This document shows, in pieces, positions 1-9,081 of a stretch of 64,000 bases of DNA. The notes beneath the pieces are model-generated. The model searched no databases. It worked only from the letters and a program-made list of their open reading frames with translations, and was not told the origin of the DNA. The DNA lies in NCBI GenBank assembly GCA_002840245.1, contig PHAA01000012.1, forward strand, positions 1 to 64,000. Reading direction: 5' to 3'. The DNA comes from Firmicutes bacterium HGW-Firmicutes-15. GTDB taxonomy: Bacteria > Bacillota > Syntrophomonadia > Syntrophomonadales > Syntrophomonadaceae. Each line of letters begins with the position of its first letter. The stretch's first letter is position 1. The position numbers and the translations under genes were made by a program.

Positions 1-900
1 AGTTTTGGGGATAAATGCGAGTGTTTAGAGCCGTTACATATCCGCACAGAAATGAAGCGTAGAATACATGATATAGCTACCTTATACGAAAACTAGAACA
101 AGGAGTCTATTCTCATATTCACAATACTTTATGGTCGCTATATTGTGCTATTTCGTTGTTTCCACTAAACGGCAAGCAGGGCAACCGTGGCCACGGTTGC
201 ACGTTTTTGAGATTTTCCCTTGCGGGGCGCTGTTGCTGATGTACCTAAGTTGCTGGCTTTTGCCATACTTGGATTTAACATATCCCTCTTCAAGTTGTCC
301 CTTTTTGGATAGCCCTACTATGGACCTACAAGCTTGATATCGCATTTAACTGTATAAGGGCTTTCATAACCTATATTTTTACTTCCCCCCACTCACACCT
401 TAGGGCATATACATTTCTACATATTCTACGTCTAGGCCAAGGTTATCCGGATATATTGTTCATATTAGGCCGAATTGTTATCATAGCCCTCCCCCAATCC
501 CGTACGAAGTAGGCAATAGTTGAAGGGCAGCTCTGTACCCCGAAATAGTAAAAAAGACAATGTTTCAGATATGCAAAAATCCTGAATTTGTAGGATGATT
601 ATGAAGAATCCCATTATTACGGGATTTACAAGGGCCATGCCATTATGATTTAATGAGTGAAGGGTTATTTTAAATAAATTGAAAATGATGTAGTTGTCCG
701 AATAAAGAAAAAACAACCAAGTAGGTGGTAGAGTCTAAATCGCCCACCGGCAGGCGGTATAACCCCGGGGCGTTTCCTAACTAAAGGAAAGTTGCGTTCG
801 TTGAATTTTGAACGGTCTAGTCCCCCGGAGGCGAGAACGTCAGGGTAGAGCCGAGCCCAGTAGGAACTGTTTTTCCCTTTTGAAAGAAGGTTAATTGATT
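1..900. other. Gene-poor left edge with palindromes
   Basis: I find no convincing gene in this stretch. A perfect 20-bp palindrome (GCAACCGTGGCCACGGTTGC) lies at 181-200 and is followed by a short T-run on the plus strand. The part from about 721 to 880 is noticeably GC-richer than its surroundings. It contains several potential small stems (TTTCCT...AGGAAA near 772-791, CGTTC...GAACG near 797-823) just before the small gene at 901, so it could be a structured leader. I cannot assign it to a known RNA family. Open frames here have no ribosome binding site and no recognisable protein features. Confidence 0.4.
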
Positions 901-1071
901 TTGAAAGACACTAAATCGGAGATATTAAAAGCCATACGTACTGCAGCTACCAAGATGGAAGGTCCCTTTGATTATAATGAGACTGCTAAATATTTGGATG
1001 AAATCGCTGCTAAATCCAAAGCTCGTTACGATACTCCGGCAAAAGAACAACTTGAGAAAGACAAAGAGTGA
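901..1071 (+). CDS. Small uncharacterised protein, copy A (56 aa)
   Basis: This 56-residue charged protein starts LKDTKSEILKAI and continues with a GPFDYNET segment and a Lys/Glu-rich tail. It is clearly homologous over its full length to the 57-residue product at 23639-23812. Both share DTKSEI.KA, KM.GPFDY, LD.IAA.S and PAKE..EK. The nucleotides around the start also align, which is why the TTG at 901 is preferred over the TTG at 895. A GAAAGAAGG Shine-Dalgarno ends 10 bases upstream. I see no signal peptide, membrane segment or cysteine motif. Conservation at the protein level between diverged copies argues that it is translated. No function can be assigned. Confidence 0.7.
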   Translation: MKDTKSEILKAIRTAATKMEGPFDYNETAKYLDEIAAKSKARYDTPAKEQLEKDKE

Positions 1072-1105
1072 AGGTTTTCAGCTAATAGAATTGGGGGAGG
1101 GATAT

Positions 1106-1567
1106 ATGCGAGATGTAATCGTCCTGCCACCGAGTTTCAGAATCAGCGACCACGCAGCGCAAAGATTTCTGGAGCGGATTGTAGTAAAAGAGTTTTACTC
1201 CCAAGACGAGAAAACAATATCGTTTGAAATTATACAAAACATTTTAACGAGCAGAGCGATTAAACAGCTAAAAATTGACAAGAATAGAGTACAGTTACGA
1301 TACTTAAACGCGGTGTTCATTTATGATGTAAAGACAGCATTTATAGTAACAGTTTACCCGGACGCCAGTGAAAAAGAAAAGGTTGAATGGAGATACAAAT
1401 TCCCTGCGCCACTGCATTTTGCAGGGGAAATAGAACCAAAATGCAAAGTAAAACTAATCAATGAAGGCTTTGTACCAATGAACAAAGATGGCAGATGTAT
1501 TGTAGGCCAGGCAGGAGAGCACACGTACAAATATGATCCCAAATACAATGTAATCTGCCCGCTTTAA
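1106..1567 (+). CDS. Uncharacterised protein with SDHAxxRFLER motif (153 aa)
   Basis: The ATG at 1106 follows a strong GGGGGAGG site and removes an upstream extension that would overlap the small gene at 901-1071. The N-terminal half contains RISDHAAQRFLERI, a His/Arg/Glu pattern reminiscent of DUF4258- or BrnT-like small RNase-fold proteins. The C-terminal third ends in a GEHTYKYDPKYN segment and carries only two cysteines. The gene lies 34 bp after copy A of the small protein, so the two are probably co-transcribed, but copy B at 23.6 kb has no such partner. The toxin-like resemblance is weak and no antitoxin is recognisable beside it, so treat it as a hypothetical protein. Confidence 0.65.
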   Translation: MRDVIVLPPSFRISDHAAQRFLERIVVKEFYSQDEKTISFEIIQNILTSRAIKQLKIDKNRVQLRYLNAVFIYDVKTAFIVTVYPDASEKEKVEWRYKFPAPLHFAGEIEPKCKVKLINEGFVPMNKDGRCIVGQAGEHTYKYDPKYNVICPL

Positions 1568-2062
1568 AAGTGCCATGGGGAATTTTAAATTTTAAGTATA
1601 GATAAATGTATAGGCGGAGCATTTTCGAGCCGTGACAGGAGCGTAGCGAGCACTGGAGGTTTCCTTACGAGGTTTTATACTGCAATTTTAATAATTATTA
1701 GTTTTGAGTTAACCAATATATAGGGTGCAATAGGCCATTTAAATAATGTAACACAATACAAAAGTGTTACATTAATGCGAAAACCCATTTGGAACTCTTA
1801 AAAGTGGTGGAAATACACCATGTCTCTATTTTAAAATGTCAGTAAAAGATCTGGAAATGCGTTTGCTAAGATCTATAGGCAGCCAATAATATTGAACGGG
1901 TGGGCCGTTTCTTAGGCTCAGTTGTGAGCATAGGCAATGTTAATGAGGAAATCACCACTGACACCTCCGTTCATGGGCCAATGACTTAATTATCATATGC
2001 TTTCCAATTTATCGTCTGTTTACATATACAATCTTTTGTTGATGTGATAATCGTGAGTAATA
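1568..2062. other. Intergenic region with hairpin and shared element
   Basis: No intact gene is visible. Positions 1744-1774 form an 11-bp perfect inverted repeat (TAATGTAACAC / GTGTTACATTA) with a 9-base loop, a possible operator or hairpin. Positions about 1610-1705 resemble 24280-24345: both contain a GCGTAG stretch, GGAGGT, then TTTATACTGCA followed by an A/T-rich TTAAT tail. The rest looks like decayed coding sequence that I could not identify. Confidence 0.4.
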
Positions 2063-2150
2063 CTAAAAAACTTGATTAGCAATGCTTTCCTCAATCCATG
2101 CTTTGATCTCGTCGCGAACTCGTTCGAATTGGGCCAGAATCACTTGATCA
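2063..2150 (-). pseudogene. Fragment of an ArsC-like arsenate reductase (C-terminus)
   Basis: Reading the minus strand from about 2150 to the stop at 2063 gives ...AQFERVRDEIKAWIEESI.... This matches the C-terminal helix of thioredoxin-coupled ArsC/low-molecular-weight phosphatase-family arsenate reductases (FRRVRDEI..RIEE). A stop codon inside the adjoining inverted repeat cuts off everything upstream, so the phosphatase loop and catalytic cysteines are missing. It lies head to head with an ArsB-like fragment, which supports an arsenic-resistance origin. The match is short. Confidence 0.45.
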
Positions 2151-2188
2151 CAGTTTCAGTAACCGCAGCTGGGTCACTGAAACTGTGA
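2146..2188. repeat. 14-bp perfect inverted repeat
   Basis: ATCACAGTTTCAGT and ACTGAAACTGTGAT flank a 15-base spacer, between the arsC-like and arsB-like remnants. There is no T-run, so it is not an obvious terminator. It may be an operator or the scar of a rearrangement that removed the bodies of both genes. Confidence 0.6.
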
Positions 2189-2259
2189 TGGAGAAGAACT
2201 TTCGCACTGGGGAAATAGGGGCAGGTTTCTAGACCTTCAGCCATCTGTGAACGGGCTGA

Positions 2260-2466
2260 GTTCTGGGTGGCAATGGTTCTCTTATCGGCGCCTTAGCCAA
2301 TATAATCGTTGCCGGTATTGCCGAGAGAAATGGGATACCGATAAAATTTATCGAATTTTTAATAATTGGCTTCCCATTAATGCTGCTATCTATTTTAATA
2401 TCCATGGGCTATTTGTGCTGCGGTTTTGGTTGTAGCTCCATTAAAATTCAATGCCTGGGCGCTTAA
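2260..2466 (+). pseudogene. C-terminal fragment of an ArsB/NhaD-type (SLC13-like) permease
   Basis: The frame gives GGNGSLIGALANIIVAGIAERNGIPI, then a membrane segment FIIGFPLMLLSILISMGYL and a stop at 2464-2466. The GGNG(T/S)LIGA.AN..VAGIAE..G pattern and the following hydrophobic helix are typical of the last two segments of ArsB/CitM/NhaD ion transporters. An in-frame stop sits immediately upstream, so about 85-90 percent of the gene is lost. It is a remnant and not functional. Confidence 0.7.
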
Positions 2467-4661
2467 TTCTCAAGATCAAGGTTGGCAAGTGCTCGACGCG
2501 TGAACACCTCTAATAATTTCCATTGCGCGATGGGGATGCTGTCAATTAGGTCGATCGGTATCCGGTAAACTTGGCAGGGTACCTTGGCCCGCGCAGTAAA
2601 CATCAAATCACCCTTGTTAAATAACCGTTCCTCTCCCACAAAATCCCCGATTTGCATGCATTCGACCTCTTGGTTGCCGGCATAGATAGCAATTTCGCCA
2701 TCGTAGAGCAGAAAAATACCGCCAATTGCTGACTCCGGCAAAAGCTCCCCCTGATCGTAGGTTTCCAGCTGCATGGCTTGAGTGATTCTGCTTTTTATAG
2801 GGCAGGAAATTCTTTCGCCGAATAGCCAAGTCTTTTCCAGAAGCGATCTTTTGCCAATCTCATTTCGGGTATATTCCAGCAGATTGTTGCGGCATAAAAA
2901 CTCAATATACAGACGGCTGGGGATTCGCAGGGCCTTCACATAAGTAACCGCCCGGTAGGTTCCGTCCACAGTCACATCCTTCAGGCAGGACAATTCTCCA
3001 ATCATCGAGCCTGCCACCATTTGTCTTTTAATCCCGCTTTCCGGAGCAATATACTCCAATAATCCATTCACAATGCAAAACACATACGAGCTTTTATTAC
3101 CTTTTCTAAGCAGAATGGTGCCAGGATTATATGAAACCAGCGGGCAGTTTAAAATCATTTCCAGCTCGTAAGCTGGCACCCCAGGGAAGAACGACCGCAA
3201 ATGCTGAAAGGCCAAGGGTTTCGCATAATCACGATCTGCAGCTATCAAAACATCTACCGCCCCAAACGAGGCCGTATCTCCGATGGATTTTTGCAAGTCA
3301 CTAAGTGGAGTCGCGGTGTGGCTGAGTAATATTTTGCCGGAAGTATCATCGGTAAAATCATCGGCATTACCATGAATCAACCCTCCGCCAATATCGATTT
3401 TTTTAAGTTTAAACGGGGTAAGATAGACTGTTTTGATCCGATCATAGTAATCCTGCGTTATCCCGCTTTGGGCTTGGTCATCCGTTATCATTCCCCTTAA
3501 TACTTCCAGCGAGGCGATATCTGCCAAATGGGCATAGGCCTCGTAGCCATCATCCCACAGGGTACGAAAGAAGATAACACAGGTCTCTACCGGATGGGGT
3601 GAATACACCGGCTTGATTTCAAGCCCTTCGATATTGTTCCAGGTGTCAGCCTGCAGATCATGTATTTCAAAGTATTTTGCAAATAGCGATTCATCCATTC
3701 CTGTTAAAGCGGCTAGTTTCTTCATAACCGAGGCCCGCACCAGCGGAGTTGAATAATACTTGATACGGTGGTCGGAGCGAATCAGGCTCGTAAGGCCGTT
3801 GAAGTGGTCATCATGGGCATGGGTCTGAAAAACGCCTTCAATTTCACTCACACCTATTCCCAGAGCCTGCAGGCTGCTGAGCAGGTTAGGTCCAGCATCA
3901 ACCAGGTATATTTTCCCCTGAAAAGTAATTATGCTGGCCATACAGGGCCGGTTAACATCCCATCCATCACCTTCTCCAGTATGAATAACGGAGAAATATT
4001 CCCGGTTAAAATGATGATATCCAAGGTAATAGGGAATTTCATATTCCTCTTCGAGCGCTAGATTAAGATCCACAGGTATGTGCTCTCCCTGGTAGATGAA
4101 TTCATATTGATTGAGACCCTGGCGCTGGATAAATACGCCGTTTCTAAGCTCCGTAGGTTCCCGTCCTACAATTCTGGTTTCCAGCAGTTCCTCGGTCAGA
4201 CGAATTCTATTAAAAGCAAATTTCAGCTTAATCCGCATCATCTCCCGGGCCTGTTCAATGGAAATACCTGTCTCCACAATCTCCTCTAGAGATGTCAACC
4301 CGTAGTTACCCCGATATATGTATTCCGCCTGCGCCTGGACTTCATTCTCAATTCCTATGAGAAGAGGCTTGATCCCCTTGTTGTTGGGATGATTCGGCAG
4401 AATCATGCCCTGACGGTACAGCATTTGCAGGACCGGGAATTCTGCTAGATTGGCAAAACGCTCTTTCTGCATCGGTATATCGGAAAGCAGAATTGCATTA
4501 GGACCGGTTTCAAACCGCACCCCATCCCTTTCTTCGGTGGTAATCAAGCCCATTTTCATCAGATGCTTTACACTATCCGCAGGACAGCCACATAAAACTG
4601 CCAGATTCGCCTCGGGAAATTCCACCCAGAATATGCCGGCTGCTACTCTGATTTTTCGCAA
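2463..4661 (-). CDS. Metallo-beta-lactamase-fold protein with two cyclic-nucleotide-binding domains (732 aa)
   Basis: The N-terminal segment (about 1-220) contains a FWVEFPEANLAVLCGCPAD motif of unknown role. The middle (about 240-470) is a metallo-beta-lactamase fold with the HAHDDH metal signature. The C-terminal third has two Crp-like cyclic-nucleotide-binding beta-barrels, the first with GSMIGELSCL and the second with IGDFVGEERLF. No DNA-binding domain follows, so it is probably a regulated hydrolase and not a transcription factor. A TTG at 4661 preceded by GGAGGG is preferred over the ATG 24 bases upstream, which has no binding site. The substrate is unknown. It stands alone between metal-resistance remnants, and its stop overlaps the end of the converging arsB-like fragment. 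Confidence 0.8.
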   Translation of the reverse strand: MRKIRVAAGIFWVEFPEANLAVLCGCPADSVKHLMKMGLITTEERDGVRFETGPNAILLSDIPMQKERFANLAEFPVLQMLYRQGMILPNHPNNKGIKPLLIGIENEVQAQAEYIYRGNYGLTSLEEIVETGISIEQAREMMRIKLKFAFNRIRLTEELLETRIVGREPTELRNGVFIQRQGLNQYEFIYQGEHIPVDLNLALEEEYEIPYYLGYHHFNREYFSVIHTGEGDGWDVNRPCMASIITFQGKIYLVDAGPNLLSSLQALGIGVSEIEGVFQTHAHDDHFNGLTSLIRSDHRIKYYSTPLVRASVMKKLAALTGMDESLFAKYFEIHDLQADTWNNIEGLEIKPVYSPHPVETCVIFFRTLWDDGYEAYAHLADIASLEVLRGMITDDQAQSGITQDYYDRIKTVYLTPFKLKKIDIGGGLIHGNADDFTDDTSGKILLSHTATPLSDLQKSIGDTASFGAVDVLIAADRDYAKPLAFQHLRSFFPGVPAYELEMILNCPLVSYNPGTILLRKGNKSSYVFCIVNGLLEYIAPESGIKRQMVAGSMIGELSCLKDVTVDGTYRAVTYVKALRIPSRLYIEFLCRNNLLEYTRNEIGKRSLLEKTWLFGERISCPIKSRITQAMQLETYDQGELLPESAIGGIFLLYDGEIAIYAGNQEVECMQIGDFVGEERLFNKGDLMFTARAKVPCQVYRIPIDLIDSIPIAQWKLLEVFTRRALANLDLEN

Positions 4662-4892
4662 TTCTATCCCTCCAATTCTCCCCAATTGTAAATACTGTCC
4701 AGTTTACAAAAAGTGTTATTTAATTAATTAGGGTCTTCTGAACAAATGTGTTTCTCTCTAATCGTCGATGGAAAATACCAGAACAATTCTGTTCGGAAGA
4801 ACCTAATTGGGCGTTAGAAGCATTCTGTTATTTGTTGTTTTTTAAATACCATGTTGTCCTTTAGCAATCACCGATTGCACCGCAGGAGCACA

Positions 4893-5306
4893 TCACTTCC
4901 CAGTTGGGTTTCTAGTTAGGCACTCTTTGCCTGTATTAGCTCCGGTATGGTTTTGTATGTCCTCAATGCTTGTGCAACATTTTCTCTTTGAGACATGCTC
5001 GAGAATATCTTCATCCCTTATATTTTTGCAGTAGCAGATGGGTACTGGTGATTGTTCTTTAAACCAGATTGGAACAGTAATAGCATCATTATCAAAATAA
5101 CTTCCTTCTTTGGTGTAATAGGAGGTTCTGCAATCAGGTGACATACAGATGAAGCATTGTAGTTCCGCGACGTAATATGCCATTGCTTCATTGATTAAGC
5201 TACGCACAGTTTTTATGTTTACTTGTTGCCCTGGGTTATTACAGTTGGGGCAAGGAGGAATAATGCTGAAAGTATCCATTTTTCCGTTTGCATTCACTAT
5301 GATCAC
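4893..5306 (-). CDS. CopZ-type zinc/[2Fe-2S] domain protein (137 aa)
   Basis: The sequence carries the cysteine pattern of the N-terminal domain of Archaeoglobus-type CopZ: PPCPNCNN near the start, CFICMSPDCRTSYYT in the middle, then VPICYCKNI and KRKCC. That domain holds a mononuclear zinc and a [2Fe-2S] cluster. The usual C-terminal heavy-metal-associated copper domain is absent and the tail is poorly conserved, so this may be a shortened version. It directly follows a merB-like fragment, consistent with a dismantled metal-resistance locus. Start choice (GTG at 5306 or the GTG three codons later) is uncertain. Confidence 0.65.
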   Translation of the reverse strand: MIIVNANGKMDTFSIIPPCPNCNNPGQQVNIKTVRSLINEAMAYYVAELQCFICMSPDCRTSYYTKEGSYFDNDAITVPIWFKEQSPVPICYCKNIRDEDILEHVSKRKCCTSIEDIQNHTGANTGKECLTRNPTGK

Positions 5307-5308
5307 CT

Positions 5309-5467
5309 TTAACCATTGTTAAAACATTTAGAGCCAATTTTGGCGTCAACTCGGAGAGCAGAAGGTATTCCAATGGCATCAATTGCACACCAAGTAAATA
5401 GGTCATGCTCATTAATGCATAGTTCATGCTCTGTTGGATAATAGATAGACCGTGTGCCCACTACAGC
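5309..5467 (-). pseudogene. Fragment of MerB-like organomercurial lyase
   Basis: One minus-strand frame reads AVVGTRSIYYPTEHELCINE and then DLFTWCAIDAIGIPSALRVDAKIGS before a stop. The LFTWCA.DA...P.L...A.I.S.C pattern matches the catalytic cysteine region of alkylmercury lyases (MerB). Upstream a TAG interrupts the frame and the remainder is missing. The adjacent CopZ-like gene and the arsenic gene fragments nearby make a metal-resistance island the likely source. It is not functional. Confidence 0.55.
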
Positions 5468-5532
5468 CTATCTATGTTTGGAGAAGTTATGGCATTAGTA
5501 CCAGCATTAATCAATATACATAAACCACAATT

Positions 5533-6609
5533 TTAAGATGCTAAGACTACCCGATTTCTGCCAGTTCTTTTTGCTTGGTATAGTGCCTCATCAGCTTTCT
5601 CGATTATCATATTAATATCATTTACGGTTTCTGGATAGATTGCAACACCAATTGATACAGTAATATTTATCTCTTGACCGTCAATTATAGGAAATTTATG
5701 CTCTTGAACTGTTTTCCTTATTCTCTCAGCTACTTCTAATACTTTATCTCGTGGACAATCCATCATTAATACTGAAAATTCTTCTCCTCCAATTCGAGAT
5801 ACAATATCGGAATAACTACTAGAGTTTAATATAATTTTGCCTATCTCCTCAAGTATTTTGTCTCCATTTTGATGCCCATAAGTGTCATTGACCTCTTTGA
5901 AAAAGTCGATATCAATATAAATCATTGTAATTATGCTTTTTTCGGTCAATCCCTTAATTATTTTATTCAATTCGATTTCAAATTTTCTAACATTATTTAG
6001 GCCAGTACGATAGTCTACCGAGGAATCAAGTTGATATTTTCTGTATGCATCTTGAGATATATTAATATATTTCAAATAAAAGAAAACAAGGGTTGAAATA
6101 ATAGACGTACCAATACAGTATGTAATGAGTGATTCTATCAATATAGTTTGATTATTAATCAACATATACAATGCTATGCTAGGAAGCATTAAAATCATCA
6201 AACTCATATATACCCATTGTTTCGTTTTACTTATAATTAGTCTAATAATTAAACCACTACCAATACCTATAGTTAGTGTGGTTATTGCCGCCACTATTGA
6301 TGGGTATGTTAAACCTGCATAAAGCAAGCGAAATACTGCAATTATTATAGCAGTAATAATTGCAGGCCCCATACCACAATAAGTTGCAGATGAAATTATT
6401 GCAATATTTCTGAAATCAATAATTACACCTGGAAATACTTGCACACTGTTAACCATTAATAAGATGCCTAATAGCCCCAACATCGAACTTAAGAATAATC
6501 TATATTTCAGTGATGCTGAAGGTGTTATGTCCTTATTAATAAGAATTTGGTTTGCGAAGCCTATAATTGCTATTAAAATGCAAGCGTTCACGAAAAGATC
6601 ATTTATCAT
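5533..6609 (-). CDS. Membrane diguanylate cyclase (5TM-LytS-like sensor plus GGDEF, 358 aa)
   Basis: About 190 N-terminal residues form five to six hydrophobic helices in the arrangement of the LytS/YhcK 5TM sensor. Residues about 200-358 are a GGDEF domain with a good active site (SRIGGEEF, GGEEF at about 274-278), so it should make cyclic di-GMP at the inner membrane. The RxxD product-inhibition site is missing: Ser stands where Arg is expected. Upstream on the same strand lies a broken PAS domain overlapping its start, so the sensor region may once have been longer. No specific target is evident nearby. Confidence 0.85.
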   Translation of the reverse strand: MINDLFVNACILIAIIGFANQILINKDITPSASLKYRLFLSSMLGLLGILLMVNSVQVFPGVIIDFRNIAIISSATYCGMGPAIITAIIIAVFRLLYAGLTYPSIVAAITTLTIGIGSGLIIRLIISKTKQWVYMSLMILMLPSIALYMLINNQTILIESLITYCIGTSIISTLVFFYLKYINISQDAYRKYQLDSSVDYRTGLNNVRKFEIELNKIIKGLTEKSIITMIYIDIDFFKEVNDTYGHQNGDKILEEIGKIILNSSSYSDIVSRIGGEEFSVLMMDCPRDKVLEVAERIRKTVQEHKFPIIDGQEINITVSIGVAIYPETVNDINMIIEKADEALYQAKRTGRNRVVLAS

Positions 6610-6818
6610 GAATACAACTCCAACTCGAAGAATTGAGACCCCTCAAGGATTGTAGCTTCGAGCATTTTCTGTGCTTTTTCTGTAGACGAACTGCCGTCAG
6701 GGTGAAAGTCCGGAGCCACATCCCACGGTTTAAGCGAAATAAACTCGGACTCGTCTTTCGCCCCAAATAACATTAGTGTCGCCGGATTTAGAGCTTTCCA
6801 TTTCCCCAGGATAATCAA
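6606..6818 (-). pseudogene. Isolated PAS-domain fragment
   Basis: The 70-residue frame contains NPATLMLFGAKDESEF followed by LKPWDVAPDFHPDG and a predicted helix ending in FFELEL. This is the first two thirds of a PAS sensor domain of the kind found in front of GGDEF or kinase modules. It overlaps the start of the diguanylate cyclase by four bases and has no output domain of its own. It is probably the remnant of a larger signalling gene that broke here. Confidence 0.55.
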
Positions 6819-7236
6819 TATTACACCTCCTGCTCCTAAAGCAAAAATAACTACATATTGACAATGTTCGCCAAATACCTGATAAATCCTCTTAATTAGC
6901 AGTAAATATGTGCTGAAATTCCTGGGTTAGCAGGGGACGTTTGTCATGTGCATAAGGTTGAGCGAGCTTGAAGAGCAGGAATAAATCAGGGACTTAAGTA
7001 ACGATTAGAAGGTCTAGAGAAAAAACCTGAATCTGGTGAATATTTCGGTGTGGCGGAGCCACCAATACGACGGCTCAATCGATGGCTCTCGTGGAGCATA
7101 TTATTAATCTGAAGTGGACCTGAGAGATATACGGTGGTCAGGGAAATGAGTAAATCTCTTATTAATCAGGTGGCGGAGGAAGCCGAACCATTCAATAACT
7201 GAAAAACTCACTTTAACCTCTAACGAACACCTTAAA
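6819..7236. other. Intergenic region without a recognisable gene
   Basis: I see no intact gene in this stretch. There are two GTGGCGGAG motifs (one inside the small hairpin GTGGC-GGA-GCCAC near 7051) and an 18-codon open frame at about 7146, neither of which I can interpret. The sequence probably contains decayed coding material. Confidence 0.3.
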
Positions 7237-7264
7237 CACCCGACTGCCAAAAGGCAACCGGGTG
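7237..7264 (-). terminator. Terminator of RNase J gene
   Basis: CACCCG-ACTGCC / GGCAACC-GGGTG form a hairpin just downstream of the rnj stop codon. On the minus strand it is followed by TTTAAGGTGTT, a modest U-tract, consistent with Rho-independent termination. Confidence 0.65.
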
Positions 7265-7278
7265 AACAGTGGTACCGT

Positions 7279-8934
7279 TTATATCTCCATAATAATAGGC
7301 ATTATCATAGGTCTGCGACCTGTCTTTTCATATAAATGTTTCCCTAACTTATCACGAATCTGCGATTTAATAGATGCCCATTCGGTAATATGCTTCTTCG
7401 AACAGTGTTCCAAGGCTTCATTAACTTTGGCTTTAGCATTTTCAATCAATTGTTCCGACTCCCGCACATAAACAAACCCCCGGCTAACAATATCCGGACC
7501 GGATACCACAAGGCCATTGCTAAGGGTTACCACTACTATTATGATACCATCCTGGGACAGTTGCCGGCGGTCTCTAATCACAATATTGCCCACATCACCT
7601 ACACCCAGTCCATCTATCAGCACTCTGCCGGCAGCAACCTTACCAGCCACATGAATCTTCTTCTCGCTAATCTCAATAATATTACCGTTTTCAGCCACGC
7701 ATATATGCTCCCGAGGTATCCCTAGACTTTCTGCCAATTGGGCATGTTTCACCTGATGGCGATATTCTCCATGTACCGGTATAAAATACTTGGGCTTTAT
7801 GATGTTTAGAAGGAGCCTCAGTTCATCCTGCGAAGCATGCCCGGAAACATGTACCCCAACTTCTCTATCGTAAATGACGTTTGCACCCTGTTTGAAAAGC
7901 AAATCGATAGTCTTGGAAACTAGTTTCTCATTGCCTGGGATAGGGGTGGCCGATATAATGACCGTATCCCCCGGTTTAATCCCTACCCACCGGTGGTCGG
8001 CGGTGGCCATTCTGGTCAGAGCGGACATCGGTTCTCCCTGGGAGCCGGTCGTTGCAATAACGATTTTTTCGGGCGGGTACTTATTAATATCTTCCATTTC
8101 AATAAGAATATCCTCAGGTATATTGAGATAACCCAGTTGACCAGATATCTTAACATTGTTAACCATACTGCGACCTACAACGGCAACCTTACGGCCATAT
8201 TTCTCAGCCGTGTTTATGGCCTGCTGAACCCGGTGCACATTAGAGGCAAAGGTAGTAACAATGATACGTCCCTCGCATTTACCGAAGAGCTCATCAAAGG
8301 TCTTTCCTACAACGCTTTCAGACTTAGTAAATCCGGGTCTCTCAGCATTGGTGCTGTCACCCAACATAACCAGTACGCCTTTTTCGCCCAGCTCTGCCAT
8401 TTTACGAAAATCAACTTTCTGTCCATCTACTGGAGTCTGATCAAGCTTAATATCTCCCGTATGCAAAATAATTCCCACAGGGGTATGGATCGCTATGCCA
8501 AAACAATCTGGAATGCTATGACATACCCGAAAGAACTCAATTTCAAACGGCCCAATTTTAATCATGTCCCGCGGACGCATGATATTCAATTCTACGTTCT
8601 TAAGATTATGTTCCTTAAGTTTTCCTTCCACAATTCCTAAGGCTAATTTACTGCCGTAAATCGGCGGGTTAATTTCTCTCAAAACATAGGGCAGTGCACC
8701 TACATGATCTTCATGACCATGAGTCAAAAGAATGGCCTTTACTTTATCTTGGTTTTCAACCAAAAATGATATATCAGGAATGACTAAATCGATCCCCAGC
8801 AGTTCGTCTTCAGGAAAGGCGAGCCCGGAATCTATGACTACAATAGTATCTTCATACTTAATTACCGTCATGTTCTTGCCAATTTCCCCCAATCCGCCCA
8901 GGGGAATAATCTGTAGCTTTGCTTGGTTTGACAA
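7279..8934 (-). CDS. rnj: Ribonuclease J
   Basis: This is a 551-residue metallo-beta-lactamase/beta-CASP ribonuclease with combined 5'-3' exonuclease and endonuclease activity in mRNA decay and rRNA maturation. The metal-binding THGHEDH sits at residues 71-77. The beta-CASP insertion and the SGHASQDE and PVHGEYRH motifs follow, and the C-terminal domain is full length. A GAGGAGGTG site precedes the start. The gene stands alone. Its 5' region carries two TATAGRAATCCGCTCAAT direct repeats 30 bp apart. A fragment of its 3' half is duplicated at 22022-22140 and its leader is duplicated near 17.6 kb. Confidence 0.95.
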   Translation of the reverse strand: MSNQAKLQIIPLGGLGEIGKNMTVIKYEDTIVVIDSGLAFPEDELLGIDLVIPDISFLVENQDKVKAILLTHGHEDHVGALPYVLREINPPIYGSKLALGIVEGKLKEHNLKNVELNIMRPRDMIKIGPFEIEFFRVCHSIPDCFGIAIHTPVGIILHTGDIKLDQTPVDGQKVDFRKMAELGEKGVLVMLGDSTNAERPGFTKSESVVGKTFDELFGKCEGRIIVTTFASNVHRVQQAINTAEKYGRKVAVVGRSMVNNVKISGQLGYLNIPEDILIEMEDINKYPPEKIVIATTGSQGEPMSALTRMATADHRWVGIKPGDTVIISATPIPGNEKLVSKTIDLLFKQGANVIYDREVGVHVSGHASQDELRLLLNIIKPKYFIPVHGEYRHQVKHAQLAESLGIPREHICVAENGNIIEISEKKIHVAGKVAAGRVLIDGLGVGDVGNIVIRDRRQLSQDGIIIVVVTLSNGLVVSGPDIVSRGFVYVRESEQLIENAKAKVNEALEHCSKKHITEWASIKSQIRDKLGKHLYEKTGRRPMIMPIIMEI

Positions 8935-8966
8935 CCAAACACCTCCTCTTTATTCAATTTTAATGT

Positions 8967-9014
8967 TATAGAAATCCGCTCAATCAGTTTTATTACTATA
9001 GGAATCCGCTCAAT
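8967..9014. repeat. Direct repeat in the RNase J leader
   Basis: TATAGAAATCCGCTCAAT (8967-8984) and TATAGGAATCCGCTCAAT (8997-9014) are 30 bp apart with one mismatch, upstream of rnj. A further copy, GGAATCCGCTCA, occurs at 17642-17653. The position suggests a promoter or regulatory site, but it could be a by-product of the segment duplication. Confidence 0.6.
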
Positions 9015-9081
9015 ACCTCTTGGCTTATTGTATCTTAAAAGCCTCCGCTATACAAATTAGCTTATGGTTTAACTTACCTAG

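Noticed and set aside
131-716. Three frames of 62-83 codons at the left edge
   Set aside because: No binding sites, no recognisable motifs, and two of them are opposite strands of the same DNA.
5239-5427. 62-codon frame overlapping the CopZ-like gene
   Set aside because: The neighbouring frame carries the MerB-like sequence, so this one is its shadow.
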